Program-made: the position numbers and the translations under genes
Origin: Prevotella sp.
GTDB taxonomy: Bacteria; Bacteroidota; Bacteroidia; Bacteroidales; Bacteroidaceae
Assembly (NCBI GenBank): GCA_017459445.1
Contig: JAFUDJ010000016.1
Location: 1 to 54,041 of the forward strand
Direction: 5' to 3'
DNA length: 54,041 nucleotides
Part shown: one piece after another, positions 28,913-38,500 of the stretch
Position numbering within the stretch: the stretch's first letter is position 1
How the letters are laid out: the number at the start of each line of letters is the position of its first letter
Notes under the pieces: generated by a model
The model's input: only the letters and a program-made list of their open reading frames with translations
What the model was told of the DNA's origin: nothing
Databases searched by the model: none

Positions 28913-29034
28913 ACCATGCTTATCTCTCGTAAATACCATGTTTATCTCTCATAAATACCATGTTTACGCTTCATAAGTATTATGTTTGTTCTTCGTAGGT
29001 ATCATGGTTACGTCTTGCAAGTATGATGCTTGAA
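28913..29034. repeat. 22-bp degenerate tandem array C
   Basis: Five copies plus a partial one start at 28913, 28935, 28957, 28979, 29001 and 29023, an exact 22-bp period. Each begins with a form of ACCATGTTTA and ends with a form of CATAAAT. Copies drift gradually from left to right. It lies between the convergent ends of the peptidase and the small peptide gene. Confidence 0.85.
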
Positions 29035-29093
29035 CCGTGCAAAGGGATTGTTTACAGCCTCCAAACGATGCGAATGGAGGCTGCAAACTCCGC

Positions 29094-29255
29094 TTAGTCT
29101 TCGTCGCTGTCGTTCTCGAAGAATCCTTGACGACCTAACAACCTGTCGACGCTCTTCACTTCTTTGGTACTGTCTACATTGAGGGAAGTGGTTTGGAGCA
29201 GTATCTTTTCTATGCGGATAACATTCGTAGCGGGTGAATTATATGTCTTTTTCAT
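29094..29255 (-). CDS. Small 53-residue acidic-tailed peptide
   Basis: Reads MKKTYNSPATNVIRIEKILL, a basic N-terminal half, then a charged tail ending FFENDSDED. A consensus AGGAGG at 29264-29269 (minus), 8 nt before the ATG, supports translation; such strong sites are rare in this phylum. It lies 18 nt after the Ig-like surface protein gene and is probably co-transcribed. It looks like the short MKK-Y-xP-x-V peptides that are common and uncharacterised in Prevotella and Bacteroides; that comparison is from memory. No function is assigned. Confidence 0.7.
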   Translation of the reverse strand: MKKTYNSPATNVIRIEKILLQTTSLNVDSTKEVKSVDRLLGRQGFFENDSDED

Positions 29256-29273
29256 ATCTAAGTCCTCCTTTTT

Positions 29274-31379
29274 TTATTTAACAATGAATTTCTTGCCATT
29301 CACGATGTACAGACCTTTTGTGGGCTGAGCTACGCGCTGGCCGTTGAGATTGTAGTACTCGTTGTTGCTGATAGCTTCACGTTTGTTGGCTGTGATGCCT
29401 GTGCTCTCGCCAAAGCTGAATGCTAAGAACTGACGGGCACCAGCGGCAGGAGCAGGCAGATAGACACGACCGGCACCGATGTAGCCACCCGTCCACTTGT
29501 AGAAGCCTACATTGTCACCGTCCTTGGCCAATACGTAGACACCATTTCCTGTAGTGGCATTGCTGATTCTCAGCAGGTTGTCGGTCGGGGCAGTAACGGC
29601 ATCAGAGGAAATGGTAAGCGTATAGGTGTCAGCATCGCTCTCCAGCAGGTAGGGAGTGTCCTTGGCAATTTCTGTAACTTCAGTCAGTTTCACCGATGCA
29701 CTACTGCTCTCTGTGACGGTATAAGCCTTTAAACCGCTGGGCAGTGAGGCAACGTCATGGGCTGATACCAATGTACGCCAGCCTGTTGAACCAACCTCAA
29801 TGTCGAAGGATGTAGCTTGGTTGCGGCGGAAAATATAGGGGGTATTACCCGTATTTGATGAATAGCATGAGAATATAGGACTTCCATTGTTGGGGTTGTA
29901 ACGCATTGTGTTATTTGAATTGGAACCTTGAAATTTTATGGTTGCTGCGCCACTGGCATTAATGGAAATCGTTGCGTTTGCATTTTTGTCTGATACTTCT
30001 TCTGTTTTCATATAATTTTTGGAACTTGAAGCTGCATACAGATAGCCTGTTCCTACATTAAAATACCATCCATTAGTTGCATTTCCTTCCAAGGTAATAA
30101 CCTGGACAGCATTGCCAAGATTTGCTATGGAATTACTACTAATGGTTACAGAAGTGGCAGCTCTGTTATTAGTATTCTGTGTTGTCGACAGGGCATATGC
30201 TGTTCCATCGGTAGCACTGCTGACCAGAATAATCTCATCACCTTCTGCCAGTGTTGAGGCATCGGTTACTAACGTGTAGCCACCACCAACACTTTGCCCC
30301 TCAGGAGTTACAGTAGGATTGGCAGTAACCGTGATGACGAAACTCTCAGATGCAGCGGCATAGGTGTCGCTTTGTGCAACATTGACGGTAATGATTGCCG
30401 TGCCTTCTGTCAAGGCATTGAGCTTTCCTTCTGCAACGGAGACCACGGCTGGGGTTCCTGATGTTATCGTTACGTCACCATCGGAGTCAGTCAGGTATAT
30501 TTCATCGTCAATGGTTATGGACTCTCCAGTATTCATATTGAGGTTGTCAGATACCAGAAGCGTTGGAGTCTTGCGGATGACATTGATAGTAAAAGTAGCC
30601 TGTCCGGCCTGATAGGTCGTATTTTCTTCTGACGTAGCCGTGATAACGGCTGTTCCTAAGCCACCGACAAATGTAATCGTACCATTGGTTGGGTGAACGG
30701 TAGCAACTGACGAGTTGTCGGAGGAGTAAGAAACATCCAGTTCGTTGGGATTACTGAAAGTAGGAGCGGTGAAGGCATCACCCAACTTCAAGGTTACGGA
30801 TGTGGGGGCGTAGGCTAAACCAGCTTCCTCCCTGTCGTCTTCTTCTACAAGCTTGTAAACGTTGATGGCGTGAGGATAAGTAGTACCATTGAGGTTTGAT
30901 GTTGCATATGCTTTATATGCATGAGAAGTGGAATTAGTGTATCCAAGAAAACGATTATCTCCTTTTGTGTTTTGAATTATAACCGTTTCGTCAGTTTGAA
31001 ATGTGAAAGACCAAACTCCTGCGTCTGTGGATGAAGGCTTAAAGCTAACAGATGTTGATGAATTTGCAAGATAATAATTACTACTGAGACTAACATTCTT
31101 CATATAATAATTGGTAGAACTCCCTTGGACAATTAATTGCCATACATAGGTCTCAGAACCTGTCAATCCTGTAGTCTTGTAAGAATTCGTTGTCTGAAGA
31201 GCACTTGAGCTAACAGTGTTATTCATTACGTAGCCATCTTGCTCAAACACATACAGACCGCCATCCTCTACCGAAGTGACCTTGGTCAGTTTATAGGTCG
31301 TATCTGCCCACACACTTCCGCTTCCTGCTACGAGGGCGCATAGCAGGAGCAATGATTTAACTAAGAAAAGTTTTTTCAT
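29274..31379 (-). CDS. Secreted Ig-like (BIG2) repeat surface protein
   Basis: A 701-residue protein with a signal peptide (to about residue 25, SVWA). It has a lectin-like beta region with YVWQLIVQGSSTNYYM, two bacterial Ig-like domains (about residues 190-270, SYSSDNSSVATVHPTNGTI; 270-350, TPAVVSVAEGKLNALTEGTA), another beta domain, and a C-terminal tail EYYNLNGQRVAQPTKGLYIV that resembles type 9 secretion sorting signals in Prevotella. Low-charge, Ser/Thr/Asn-rich composition fits an extracellular protein. Substrate and role unknown. A long structured leader precedes it and a 53-residue peptide gene follows. Confidence 0.8.
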   Translation of the reverse strand: MKKLFLVKSLLLLCALVAGSGSVWADTTYKLTKVTSVEDGGLYVFEQDGYVMNNTVSSSALQTTNSYKTTGLTGSETYVWQLIVQGSSTNYYMKNVSLSSNYYLANSSTSVSFKPSSTDAGVWSFTFQTDETVIIQNTKGDNRFLGYTNSTSHAYKAYATSNLNGTTYPHAINVYKLVEEDDREEAGLAYAPTSVTLKLGDAFTAPTFSNPNELDVSYSSDNSSVATVHPTNGTITFVGGLGTAVITATSEENTTYQAGQATFTINVIRKTPTLLVSDNLNMNTGESITIDDEIYLTDSDGDVTITSGTPAVVSVAEGKLNALTEGTAIITVNVAQSDTYAAASESFVITVTANPTVTPEGQSVGGGYTLVTDASTLAEGDEIILVSSATDGTAYALSTTQNTNNRAATSVTISSNSIANLGNAVQVITLEGNATNGWYFNVGTGYLYAASSSKNYMKTEEVSDKNANATISINASGAATIKFQGSNSNNTMRYNPNNGSPIFSCYSSNTGNTPYIFRRNQATSFDIEVGSTGWRTLVSAHDVASLPSGLKAYTVTESSSASVKLTEVTEIAKDTPYLLESDADTYTLTISSDAVTAPTDNLLRISNATTGNGVYVLAKDGDNVGFYKWTGGYIGAGRVYLPAPAAGARQFLAFSFGESTGITANKREAISNNEYYNLNGQRVAQPTKGLYIVNGKKFIVK

Positions 31380-31478
31380 GCTGTTAAAATTTAGTTAGTA
31401 TATTAAAAAATCTTCCTATCGTTATAGGGGGCGTACTAACCTATTATATAAAAAAGGTGTGCGCAGACCCTCCATACT

Positions 31479-31628
31479 CCCTGACAGGTCTAGCACAACC
31501 TTATAACTCGTATGATGGAACCTACGCACAGAGGCGCATGCTCCAATGAGTTATATATGCTCTTACTTCCTTTCTGAGGTGCTAGTTCGTCAGGGAATTG
31601 AGCTTTCTCCGCAGGTCCTTCCTGCGGA
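31479..31628 (-). ncRNA. Structured leader RNA of surface protein gene
   Basis: On the minus-strand transcript, nested helices pair 31479-31485 with 31589-31595 (7 bp), 31490-31496 with 31579-31585 (7 bp), 31502-31509 with 31548-31555 (8 bp) and a terminal stem 31524-31529 with 31534-31539. Both G-U pairs in the terminal stem are allowed only on the minus strand. A separate 8-bp hairpin (31608-31615 with 31621-31628) lies 5' of it. It could be a riboswitch-like or stability element. Confidence 0.55.
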
Positions 31629-31637
31629 TGTTGGCTG

Positions 31638-31674
31638 CAAAGGTAGGAATAATTTGGCTAATGGCCAAATTATT
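31638..31674 (-). promoter_or_regulatory. Promoter with overlapping operator, surface protein
   Basis: Minus-strand -7 TACCTTTG at 31638-31645 and -33 TTTG at 31666-31669, 20 nt apart. A perfect 11-bp inverted repeat, AATAATTTGGC (31648-31658) and GCCAAATTATT (31664-31674), covers the -33 box and much of the spacer. Confidence 0.7.
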
Positions 31675-31783
31675 CAAATAAAAATTGTGGCTGTGCTTCT
31701 CTCAAGACAACTCAAGACAACTTACAAAACAGTCCTATTCATGTAGTAAAATGCAGTGAAAATCTATAGCCTTTCTATGTCAT

Positions 31784-32908
31784 TTACTGGACTTCTGATG
31801 CTATTTGCTTTACGGTTATGGCATCAACACCCAGCAAGTCGGCAATATCTTCTGCGGCCATCTGCTGCTTCAGGAGGGTAGTTACCGTTTTTCGCATCAT
31901 CCTCTCTGACCGTTCCTCAGCCTGCGCACGCTCTTCCTCAGCCTGCGCACGCTGTTCCTCAGCCTGCGCACGCTGTTCCTCTGCCTGTGCACGCTGTTCC
32001 TCTGCCTGTGCACGCTGTTCCTCAGCCTGTGCACGCTGTTCCTCAGCCTGCGCACGCTGTTCCTCAGCCTGCGCACGCTGTTCCTCGGCCTGCGCACGCT
32101 GTTCCTCGGCCTCCTTGATGGCTACTTTCGACTCCGCCAACTGCCGGTCTTTCTCCATGATTTCCGTCTCGCGGCTCTTCAACACTGAGAAAAACTCGTC
32201 CTCTACGTCCATTTCGCGGCGCACGTCCTTGTCGCACGAGGCTTCCATGAGCTTGCGAAGGATGGGTTCCATGTCGGCATCATCGCCATAGACCGACGGG
32301 TCGATGTCTATGTCCTGTTGGTTCTTCTCAGAGAGCACGCGCGACTGGTCAAAGATGCTCAGCACCTTGTCCAGACGGTTGTTTATCCTGCCGTGCAGGC
32401 GTGGTATCTGCACGACGATGCTGTTATGGGTGAGGCTCTCCACGAAAGGGTCGTTGATGCCGCCCTCCACCACGTTACGGTCGTAGTCGTACACCTGATG
32501 GTCTACATACACCACTGGGGCATCAATGCTCCCCACCGTGTGTCCCAGCAGGTAGACGGCCACCATGGGCAGGGCATGTGAGCTACGCCCGGCACCCTCC
32601 ATGTTCTCCTTGTTGTCGTACTGGGCACCGAGGTATTGACGGAAGCGCAACAGCTCGGAGTCCACCTGTGACTTCTGTATCTCTATGAGGATGGTTTGCC
32701 GCTTGCCATTCTCGTCGCGGATGGTGGCACCGAAGTCAATGCGGAAGATGGAGAGGGTTTCGCGACTCTTATTGGAATACTCGTTGCGCCGCATGTGCAC
32801 CTCCACCACTTCCTTCTTCAGCAGGGCGGAGAGAATGGTGCGGGCTATGCGCTCGTCCTCCATGAGGTACTTGAACACGACGTCGTAGATGGGATTGGCT
32901 ACTATCAT
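31784..32908 (-). CDS. Rpn/PD-(D/E)XK nuclease family protein
   Basis: A 374-residue protein of the family often annotated as PD-(D/E)XK transposase or Rpn recombination-promoting nuclease. It begins NPIYDVVFKYLMEDERIA, and the nuclease core is FRIDFGATI then ILIEIQKSQ (Asp and Glu-x-Gln). After residue 245 comes a long helix with nine heptads AEEQRAQ (one AEEERAQ), followed by a short C-terminal segment (MAAEDIADLLGVDAITVKQI) that looks like a small DNA-binding helix pair. Such genes are highly multicopy in Bacteroidota. No terminal inverted repeats or target duplications are visible here. Confidence 0.8.
   Translation of the reverse strand: MIVANPIYDVVFKYLMEDERIARTILSALLKKEVVEVHMRRNEYSNKSRETLSIFRIDFGATIRDENGKRQTILIEIQKSQVDSELLRFRQYLGAQYDNKENMEGAGRSSHALPMVAVYLLGHTVGSIDAPVVYVDHQVYDYDRNVVEGGINDPFVESLTHNSIVVQIPRLHGRINNRLDKVLSIFDQSRVLSEKNQQDIDIDPSVYGDDADMEPILRKLMEASCDKDVRREMDVEDEFFSVLKSRETEIMEKDRQLAESKVAIKEAEEQRAQAEEQRAQAEEQRAQAEEQRAQAEEQRAQAEEQRAQAEEQRAQAEEQRAQAEEERAQAEERSERMMRKTVTTLLKQQMAAEDIADLLGVDAITVKQIASEVQ
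31915..32115 (-). repeat. 21-bp in-frame repeats encoding AEEQRAQ heptads
   Basis: Nine near-identical 21-bp units, differing mainly at third positions (GCCTGCGCACG or GCCTGTGCACG on the plus strand). Copy number can change by slippage without breaking the frame, lengthening or shortening a coiled coil. Confidence 0.9.
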
Positions 32909-32939
32909 GGCTGTTGGGGGTTATCTTTCTATTTTGCAG

Positions 32940-32947
32940 CAAAAGTA
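32940..32947 (-). promoter_or_regulatory. -7 box of Rpn-family gene
   Basis: Plus-strand CAAAAGTA, minus-strand TACTTTTG, 31 nt before the ATG. No good -33 box. Confidence 0.55.
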
Positions 32948-33065
32948 CAAAGAAAATATCATATTCCGCTATAAACCCGTCGTTTTTTACTTTTCTTTTG
33001 CAGTCAGACATGTAACAAGAGTTTTCCATCCCCTGATTTTATGGGCATATCGTTATCGTACAGCC

Positions 33066-35489
33066 TTAGAAGGGGTAGCCGATGGCGAAGTTCAGGGTGT
33101 GGCTGTTCTTGAAATTAGGCATGTTGTAGAAGCCCGACTTGCCGGTATCATAAGGAACGTGGAGGCCAATGCCCCAGTCGAGGCGCAGAATGAGGAAGTC
33201 GAGGTCGTAGCGTATGCCGATACCGGTGCCGACGGCCATTTCGCGCAGGAAGTTCTTGATGTGGAAACTGCCCGGCGTGTAGGCCCCTGCCGCATCGTCG
33301 TCGTCGGTCCATACGTTGCCGGCGTCGAGGAATATGGCACCGTGGAGGTTGCCGAACAGCTGCCGGCGGTACTCCAGGTTGCCCACGAACTTGATGTTAC
33401 CGTTGCGCGCCATGTAGTCGAGGGCCTTGTTGCCGAAGCTCTCCACGTTGCCGGGACCTATGCCTCTCACGGCGAAGGCGCGTATGCTGTTGGCACCGCC
33501 GACGTAGAACAGCTCGCTATTGGGCAGCCAGTCGCTGTTGCCGTATACCCAGATGTAGCCCGCATTGACGTGTGCCACGAGTCGCGATGCCTGTCCCAGG
33601 CGCCAGGTCTTGGTGAAGTCCGTCTCCAGTTTGAGGAATTGCGAGTAGGGATTCTTGAAGAGCTTCTTGTTTTTCTCGTCCCATTTCTTGCCGGACATCA
33701 AGTATCCCAGCGACACGGCGTTGCCAGCCTCGCTGAATGTCGTCTCCCAGCGGATGGGATTCAGCTTGGCGGACGGGCTGCTGTAGGTATAGGTATAGCG
33801 CATCTCGGGGATGAAGTAGTCCTGCATGGTGACGGCGAGGTAGGGGTTGACCATGACCAGCTCGTTGAAGGCTGTCGTATGGCTGTTCATGAATTGGTAC
33901 TTCACCGTTAGTGGCGAGAACTCGTGGCGGCTCTGTTGCGAGGTCTGCCAGCGGTATGTCCATTCGCCCGCCACGACGTGCATCTTGTAGTAGCTTGGTC
34001 GGTAGATGATATCGGTCGACAGCTTGGCCAGCGTGCTGGGTGTCGAGTAGAAGCGCCGGCGGCGTATGATGCGCCCTTGCTTGTCGCGGCGTATGCGGTT
34101 TCCGCCGAAGAAGGGGGCGATGATGCGCGGGAACTCCACGGAGGCGTCGGCGCCGTACTCATAGTTATTCATCGTCGACCCCTTGCTCGTCGCCCACTCG
34201 TAGGAGCCGTGTATGTTGACATCGATTTTCTCGCCTCCCCGGAAAGCGTTGCGGCGGGTGAGTCCCATCTTCAGCTCAGGGCCCATGCGCCCGATGGTTC
34301 GGGCGTTGAAGTTGGTCTCTACGTAGAAGTCCCACGGCTTGTCGAAGACGCAGTTCAGCGTGAGGTCGAGGGTGTCGACGGGAGAACTGTCGGCCATGGC
34401 GCCGGATGCTGCAAGGCTGTTGGCTACAGAATCGTTGACGACGGTGCGCGGCGTGAAGGTGAAATCGGCCATTGAGAACAGGCCCATGGCGTTGATTTTG
34501 CTGGCCGACTCCACGTAGTTGTCATAGCTGTACAGCTGGCGTGGCCGCAGCTTCAGGTCGGCCATGAGCACACGCGGCCTGATGGGCGGCTTCTTTCCTG
34601 CGAAGCGTATGGTGAAGAAGCGTCCCCGGAAGGAGTCGGTGGGCTGCTCCATGAATGTCTTCCTCATGTTGATGTTGATGCGCCCGATGGCCCATTTGCG
34701 GGTGGCGGCAGGCGGAATGCCGTTTGCCAGCTGGAAGCGCAGCTGCACGCGGCCGTCTACGGCTACGGTGTCGGCCAGATACGAGGCATAGCCCGGCTGG
34801 TAGTAATAGTAGCCGTTGTTGCGCAGCAGTGTGCTGATGCGGTTGCGCTCCGCCTCTAAGTTCGACACCACGAAGGCATCGCCCTTGCGGATGTAGGTGT
34901 CGTCGGCTGTCGAACGTATCAGGCTGTCGGCCTCGGCAGGAAAGCCGAACCAGCCTACGGAGTCGAGCGTATAGAGGCGTCCCGGCTGTACGTCGTATGC
35001 TATCTTGGCCGTCTTGGGGTTCTTCTGCGTGATGGTCTCATAGCCTACGCGGCCGTTGAAGTAGCCGTGGTTGCGCAGCACCGACCGTGCCACTGAGGCG
35101 CGCAGTTCAGGGTTCACCCACGACATCAGCACCGGCTGCTTGCCCAGCGACTTGGTCATCCAGCGGGCAAAGGCCGACTCCTTGTTGGCGTATTTGTTCC
35201 AGATGGCCACGCGGATAGAGAAAGGCATGCGGTAGTAGCTGCTGCCGAAGATGGCACCGTTAGGTGCTGTGGCCAGGGCGGCTTCCACCTCTTCCTTGGT
35301 CGTGGCGTAGTTCTTCTGGGCGATGTCGGCCGGTGTGATGGAGTCGCCGGCAGCTGTCGGCTGCTGGTAGGTTATCGCCTTCAGCCCGGTGAAGAGCTGG
35401 TCGCCCTCGGGGATGTTCTTCGTCATGGAACAGGCGGTGAGCAGGAGGGCCGTGGTTGCTAAGAGGATATTTCTTTTGATGGGAGTCAT
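33066..35489 (-). CDS. tamL: TamA/BamA-like lipoprotein, TamL
   Basis: An 807-residue Omp85-family outer membrane protein. It starts MTPIKRNILLATTALLLTAC with a lipobox cysteine at residue 20, as in Bacteroidota TamL, whereas classic TamA and BamA are not lipoproteins. POTRA-like repeats (about residues 30-400; GYFNGRVGYETI, YTLDSVGWFG) precede a 16-strand-type barrel (ending NFAIGYPF) with VGGANSIRAFAVRGIGPG as the conserved inner loop motif. With TamB it probably moves lipids or assists outer membrane protein insertion. tamB ends 13 nt upstream, so the pair is co-transcribed. Longer frames toward 35804 overlap tamB. Confidence 0.85.
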   Translation of the reverse strand: MTPIKRNILLATTALLLTACSMTKNIPEGDQLFTGLKAITYQQPTAAGDSITPADIAQKNYATTKEEVEAALATAPNGAIFGSSYYRMPFSIRVAIWNKYANKESAFARWMTKSLGKQPVLMSWVNPELRASVARSVLRNHGYFNGRVGYETITQKNPKTAKIAYDVQPGRLYTLDSVGWFGFPAEADSLIRSTADDTYIRKGDAFVVSNLEAERNRISTLLRNNGYYYYQPGYASYLADTVAVDGRVQLRFQLANGIPPAATRKWAIGRININMRKTFMEQPTDSFRGRFFTIRFAGKKPPIRPRVLMADLKLRPRQLYSYDNYVESASKINAMGLFSMADFTFTPRTVVNDSVANSLAASGAMADSSPVDTLDLTLNCVFDKPWDFYVETNFNARTIGRMGPELKMGLTRRNAFRGGEKIDVNIHGSYEWATSKGSTMNNYEYGADASVEFPRIIAPFFGGNRIRRDKQGRIIRRRRFYSTPSTLAKLSTDIIYRPSYYKMHVVAGEWTYRWQTSQQSRHEFSPLTVKYQFMNSHTTAFNELVMVNPYLAVTMQDYFIPEMRYTYTYSSPSAKLNPIRWETTFSEAGNAVSLGYLMSGKKWDEKNKKLFKNPYSQFLKLETDFTKTWRLGQASRLVAHVNAGYIWVYGNSDWLPNSELFYVGGANSIRAFAVRGIGPGNVESFGNKALDYMARNGNIKFVGNLEYRRQLFGNLHGAIFLDAGNVWTDDDDAAGAYTPGSFHIKNFLREMAVGTGIGIRYDLDFLILRLDWGIGLHVPYDTGKSGFYNMPNFKNSHTLNFAIGYPF

Positions 35490-35502
35490 GGGGCTAAAAG
35501 GA

Positions 35503-38500
35503 CTAATGGGAAAGCTTTTCCGGATTGGCCGGCTTAACGGGGCTTTCCGGCTTGGTGGGGTTTGTTGACTGCGTCGGGCGCATAGGCGTCCTGGCTGGTT
35601 CCTTGAAGCGGAAGATGTCGGTGAATTTCTGCAGGCGTCGGCGCCAGATGAAGCCGGCACCGTATTTCTGCGTGTAGCCGTCCAGCCAGTCGTAGGAATT
35701 GTTCTGATAGAACAGGTTGACATACTTGTTGGCCGTGTCGTCCAAGCGGTATTCCAGCGACACGTTGTCGAAGAACGAGTTGTTGCGCTGTTGCAGCTCG
35801 GCACCTGTCGACACCTTTCCGCCCACGGCTATCTTCAGGCGGTTGTTCATGAAGCGCTTGGCAAACTTGAACGAGTAGTCGGTGTGCGACTCGCCCGAGG
35901 CGTCGGTAGTGTTGTCCATGCCGAACGACAGGTCCAGCGAGCGCAGGGCATTGCCCGTGAGGTTGCTGATTTCAGAGTTGAGGAACGAGCTGAGTGCAGA
36001 GTTCATGGAGAATGCACTGGTGTTGCCGTCCGACAGGTACATGCCCGTGGTGAGCATGGTGACGGCCAGCTTTCCGCGCTGTTCCACGCTCATGGCCTGT
36101 AGCTCGCTGTGCAGCAGCATGTCCTCGGGGGCGTCTAAGGTGAACTCCAGTCCCATGTTGTTGAGCGTCTTGGTTATCATCACGCCGCAGTCGAACTCCA
36201 CCGAGCGCCCGACTCCGCCGTCGCTGTTCACGGTGGCCCGTGTGCGCTCCGTGGCAATGATGTTCAGCGTCGGGTTCATGGGCTCGCCGGTAAACTCGAT
36301 GTACGAGCCGTCCTGTATGGTAAACGTCTTCAGCGGTATGATGGGCAGCGAGTATTTCATCTCGCCGTTGCTCAGCGTGTAGCGTCCCGTCAGCCGCAGG
36401 TTGTCGGCCGGGGTGTATTGCATGCGCAGCGTTCCGCCGCCTAACAGGTCGATATAGTTGGAGTGGTCGGTGTTGAGGTATGCCATGATGTGTGCGCCCT
36501 GCGACACGTCCACCGTCATGTCCATCTTCAGACCCGTCAGGGCCGGGCGCTCGACGACCACCTTCACGGTGTCGCTGAAGTCGGTGAATTTCACCAGTTC
36601 GTCCAGTTGGTTGTCCGTTGTCAGCGGCGAGTCGCGCAGCACGTAGCTCATGTCCGTGGAGCCCAAGACGTTGAGGCGTCCGCGCATGGCCAGGTTGTCG
36701 AGCGTTCCGCTCAGCATGGCGAACACGTCGACGAACGCTTTGCCGTAGGCTATGCTCTTCGTCGTCTCCTTGGCCCCGATGACCTGGTAGTTCTTGGCCC
36801 TCAGCCGCATGTTCACCGCAATGGCTTCCGTGTTGCTGAAGTTGGCGTTTCCCGACACCGTCAGCGGGCTGTCGTTATGCTGTGAGAAGATAGTGAAGTT
36901 GTCGAACAGTATGTTGCTGTCCACGATGCGCACGGGGTCGTTGTTCATGCGCAGCGCAATGCCGTAGGGAATGCTGACCAGATAGGTCGAGTCGAGCAGG
37001 ATTTCGCCGTCCACATGCGGTCGCGACAGCGGGCCTTTGATGCTCAGCTCACCGTCGCCGTAGCCTTCAAGTCCGACGACCTGATCGGGCACGAAGCCGT
37101 TGGCCAGCGACAGCGGCCAGTGTTGCAGGTTCAGCTTGGCGTCGAGTGAGCCTTCCCCTATATTATAATAGGTACCCGCGAGGAGCCCTATCTCCACCTC
37201 GTCCTTCATAATCCGCGCCTCCACGGCGTGCGCCGAGTCGCCTTTTTGCAGGTAGACCATTTCGGTGCTGACGTTGCCGATGGGGCTTCGCTCGTAGGTC
37301 ATGTTGCGCACCGCCATGTCGCTAACCACCGACAGGCGGCCGCCGGCATCCTGTACCACGTGGTAGTCGCCGTTCATAATGCCTGTGATGCGCGGCACGT
37401 AGGGCAGCACTGAGGTTATTTCGTCGAGGTTGAACTGGTGCAGGCTGACGGTGATGTCCTGCTGTGCCGTCGGGTCGCTGTCCTCGGAGTACACCTTGAT
37501 GCCTGTGCCGTCGTCGGCTCTCAGGTCTATCTTGGCCTCCACCTTGTTGTTGGCGCCGAAGAGCAGGTAGTTGTCCTTGTTCAGCCGGAACTCCTTGTAG
37601 CCCAGCGTGGGGCGCTCGGGAATGAGGTGCATGCTGAGTCCGCTGTCCACCATCTCGGCCTGTGCCCCGATGCGGGCGCCCAGCTTGTTGTCCGAGTCGA
37701 AGTAACGGACGCCGAAGGTGGCTCCGCGCTCTTGCACGATGCCGTCGAAGAGGGCGTTGAAGACAAACTGCGGATTCTTCTTGTTGTTGGCTATCTGTCC
37801 GCCGAACGACAGGTGCTCCCTGCGCTGGCTGAGCCGGAAGTTGATGGTGTCGAGCCGTACGTCGCTGACCGTCAGCGCGTGCACGTGCCCGTTGCCGTTC
37901 AGTCCGATGTCGGGCGACGACGTGATGTCCATCAGCAACTCCTTGAACTGGATGCCCTTGCTGGTCTTCAGCAGGGCGGCCACGGGGTTGTCCTCCTTGC
38001 TTTCCACGTGCAGCTTCATGACGGGCAGCAGGCGCCTGAGGGCCGGCTGGTCGATGATGCGCTGGCTGAACTGCGCCCCGGCGGAGTCGGCCAGCATGGT
38101 ACACTGCCGCATAAGCCGCTCGTAGTCGCCGCTGGCATCGAGCTTGACGATGAAGTCGCCGCTCTGGATGCGGGCATACGTCGTGTCTGCCCGTGCCCGC
38201 AATAGCAGTCCAACGTCGCCGGGCCGGTACGTCTTGCTGGAGTCGCGGATGGTCAGGTCGTTGAACAGGCCGCTGGCATAGTGCGCCAGCTTCATGTCCG
38301 ACGACACGTCAACGTGTCCGCAGAAAGCCAGGCTCAGCGGTATGTCCGTCAGCTGCATGCGGTAGAGGTCTACCTGGTTGATGTCGGCGGTCAGCGTGGC
38401 GTCTATCTGTTGGCGGCTCATCAGGGCGTCGATGCCCACGATGCCGTCCAGCAGGGCGTTGCGGCTGTTTACCTGAGCCTGTGCGCGCCCGTTGCGGATA

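Noticed and set aside
31546-31746. 66-codon plus-strand open frame opposite the structured leader
   Set aside because: It has no ribosome binding site or similarity, and the strand of the promoter and helices is minus.
31784-32908. Complete insertion sequence around the Rpn-family gene
   Set aside because: The family is sometimes called transposase, but I see no terminal inverted repeats or target duplication beside it.
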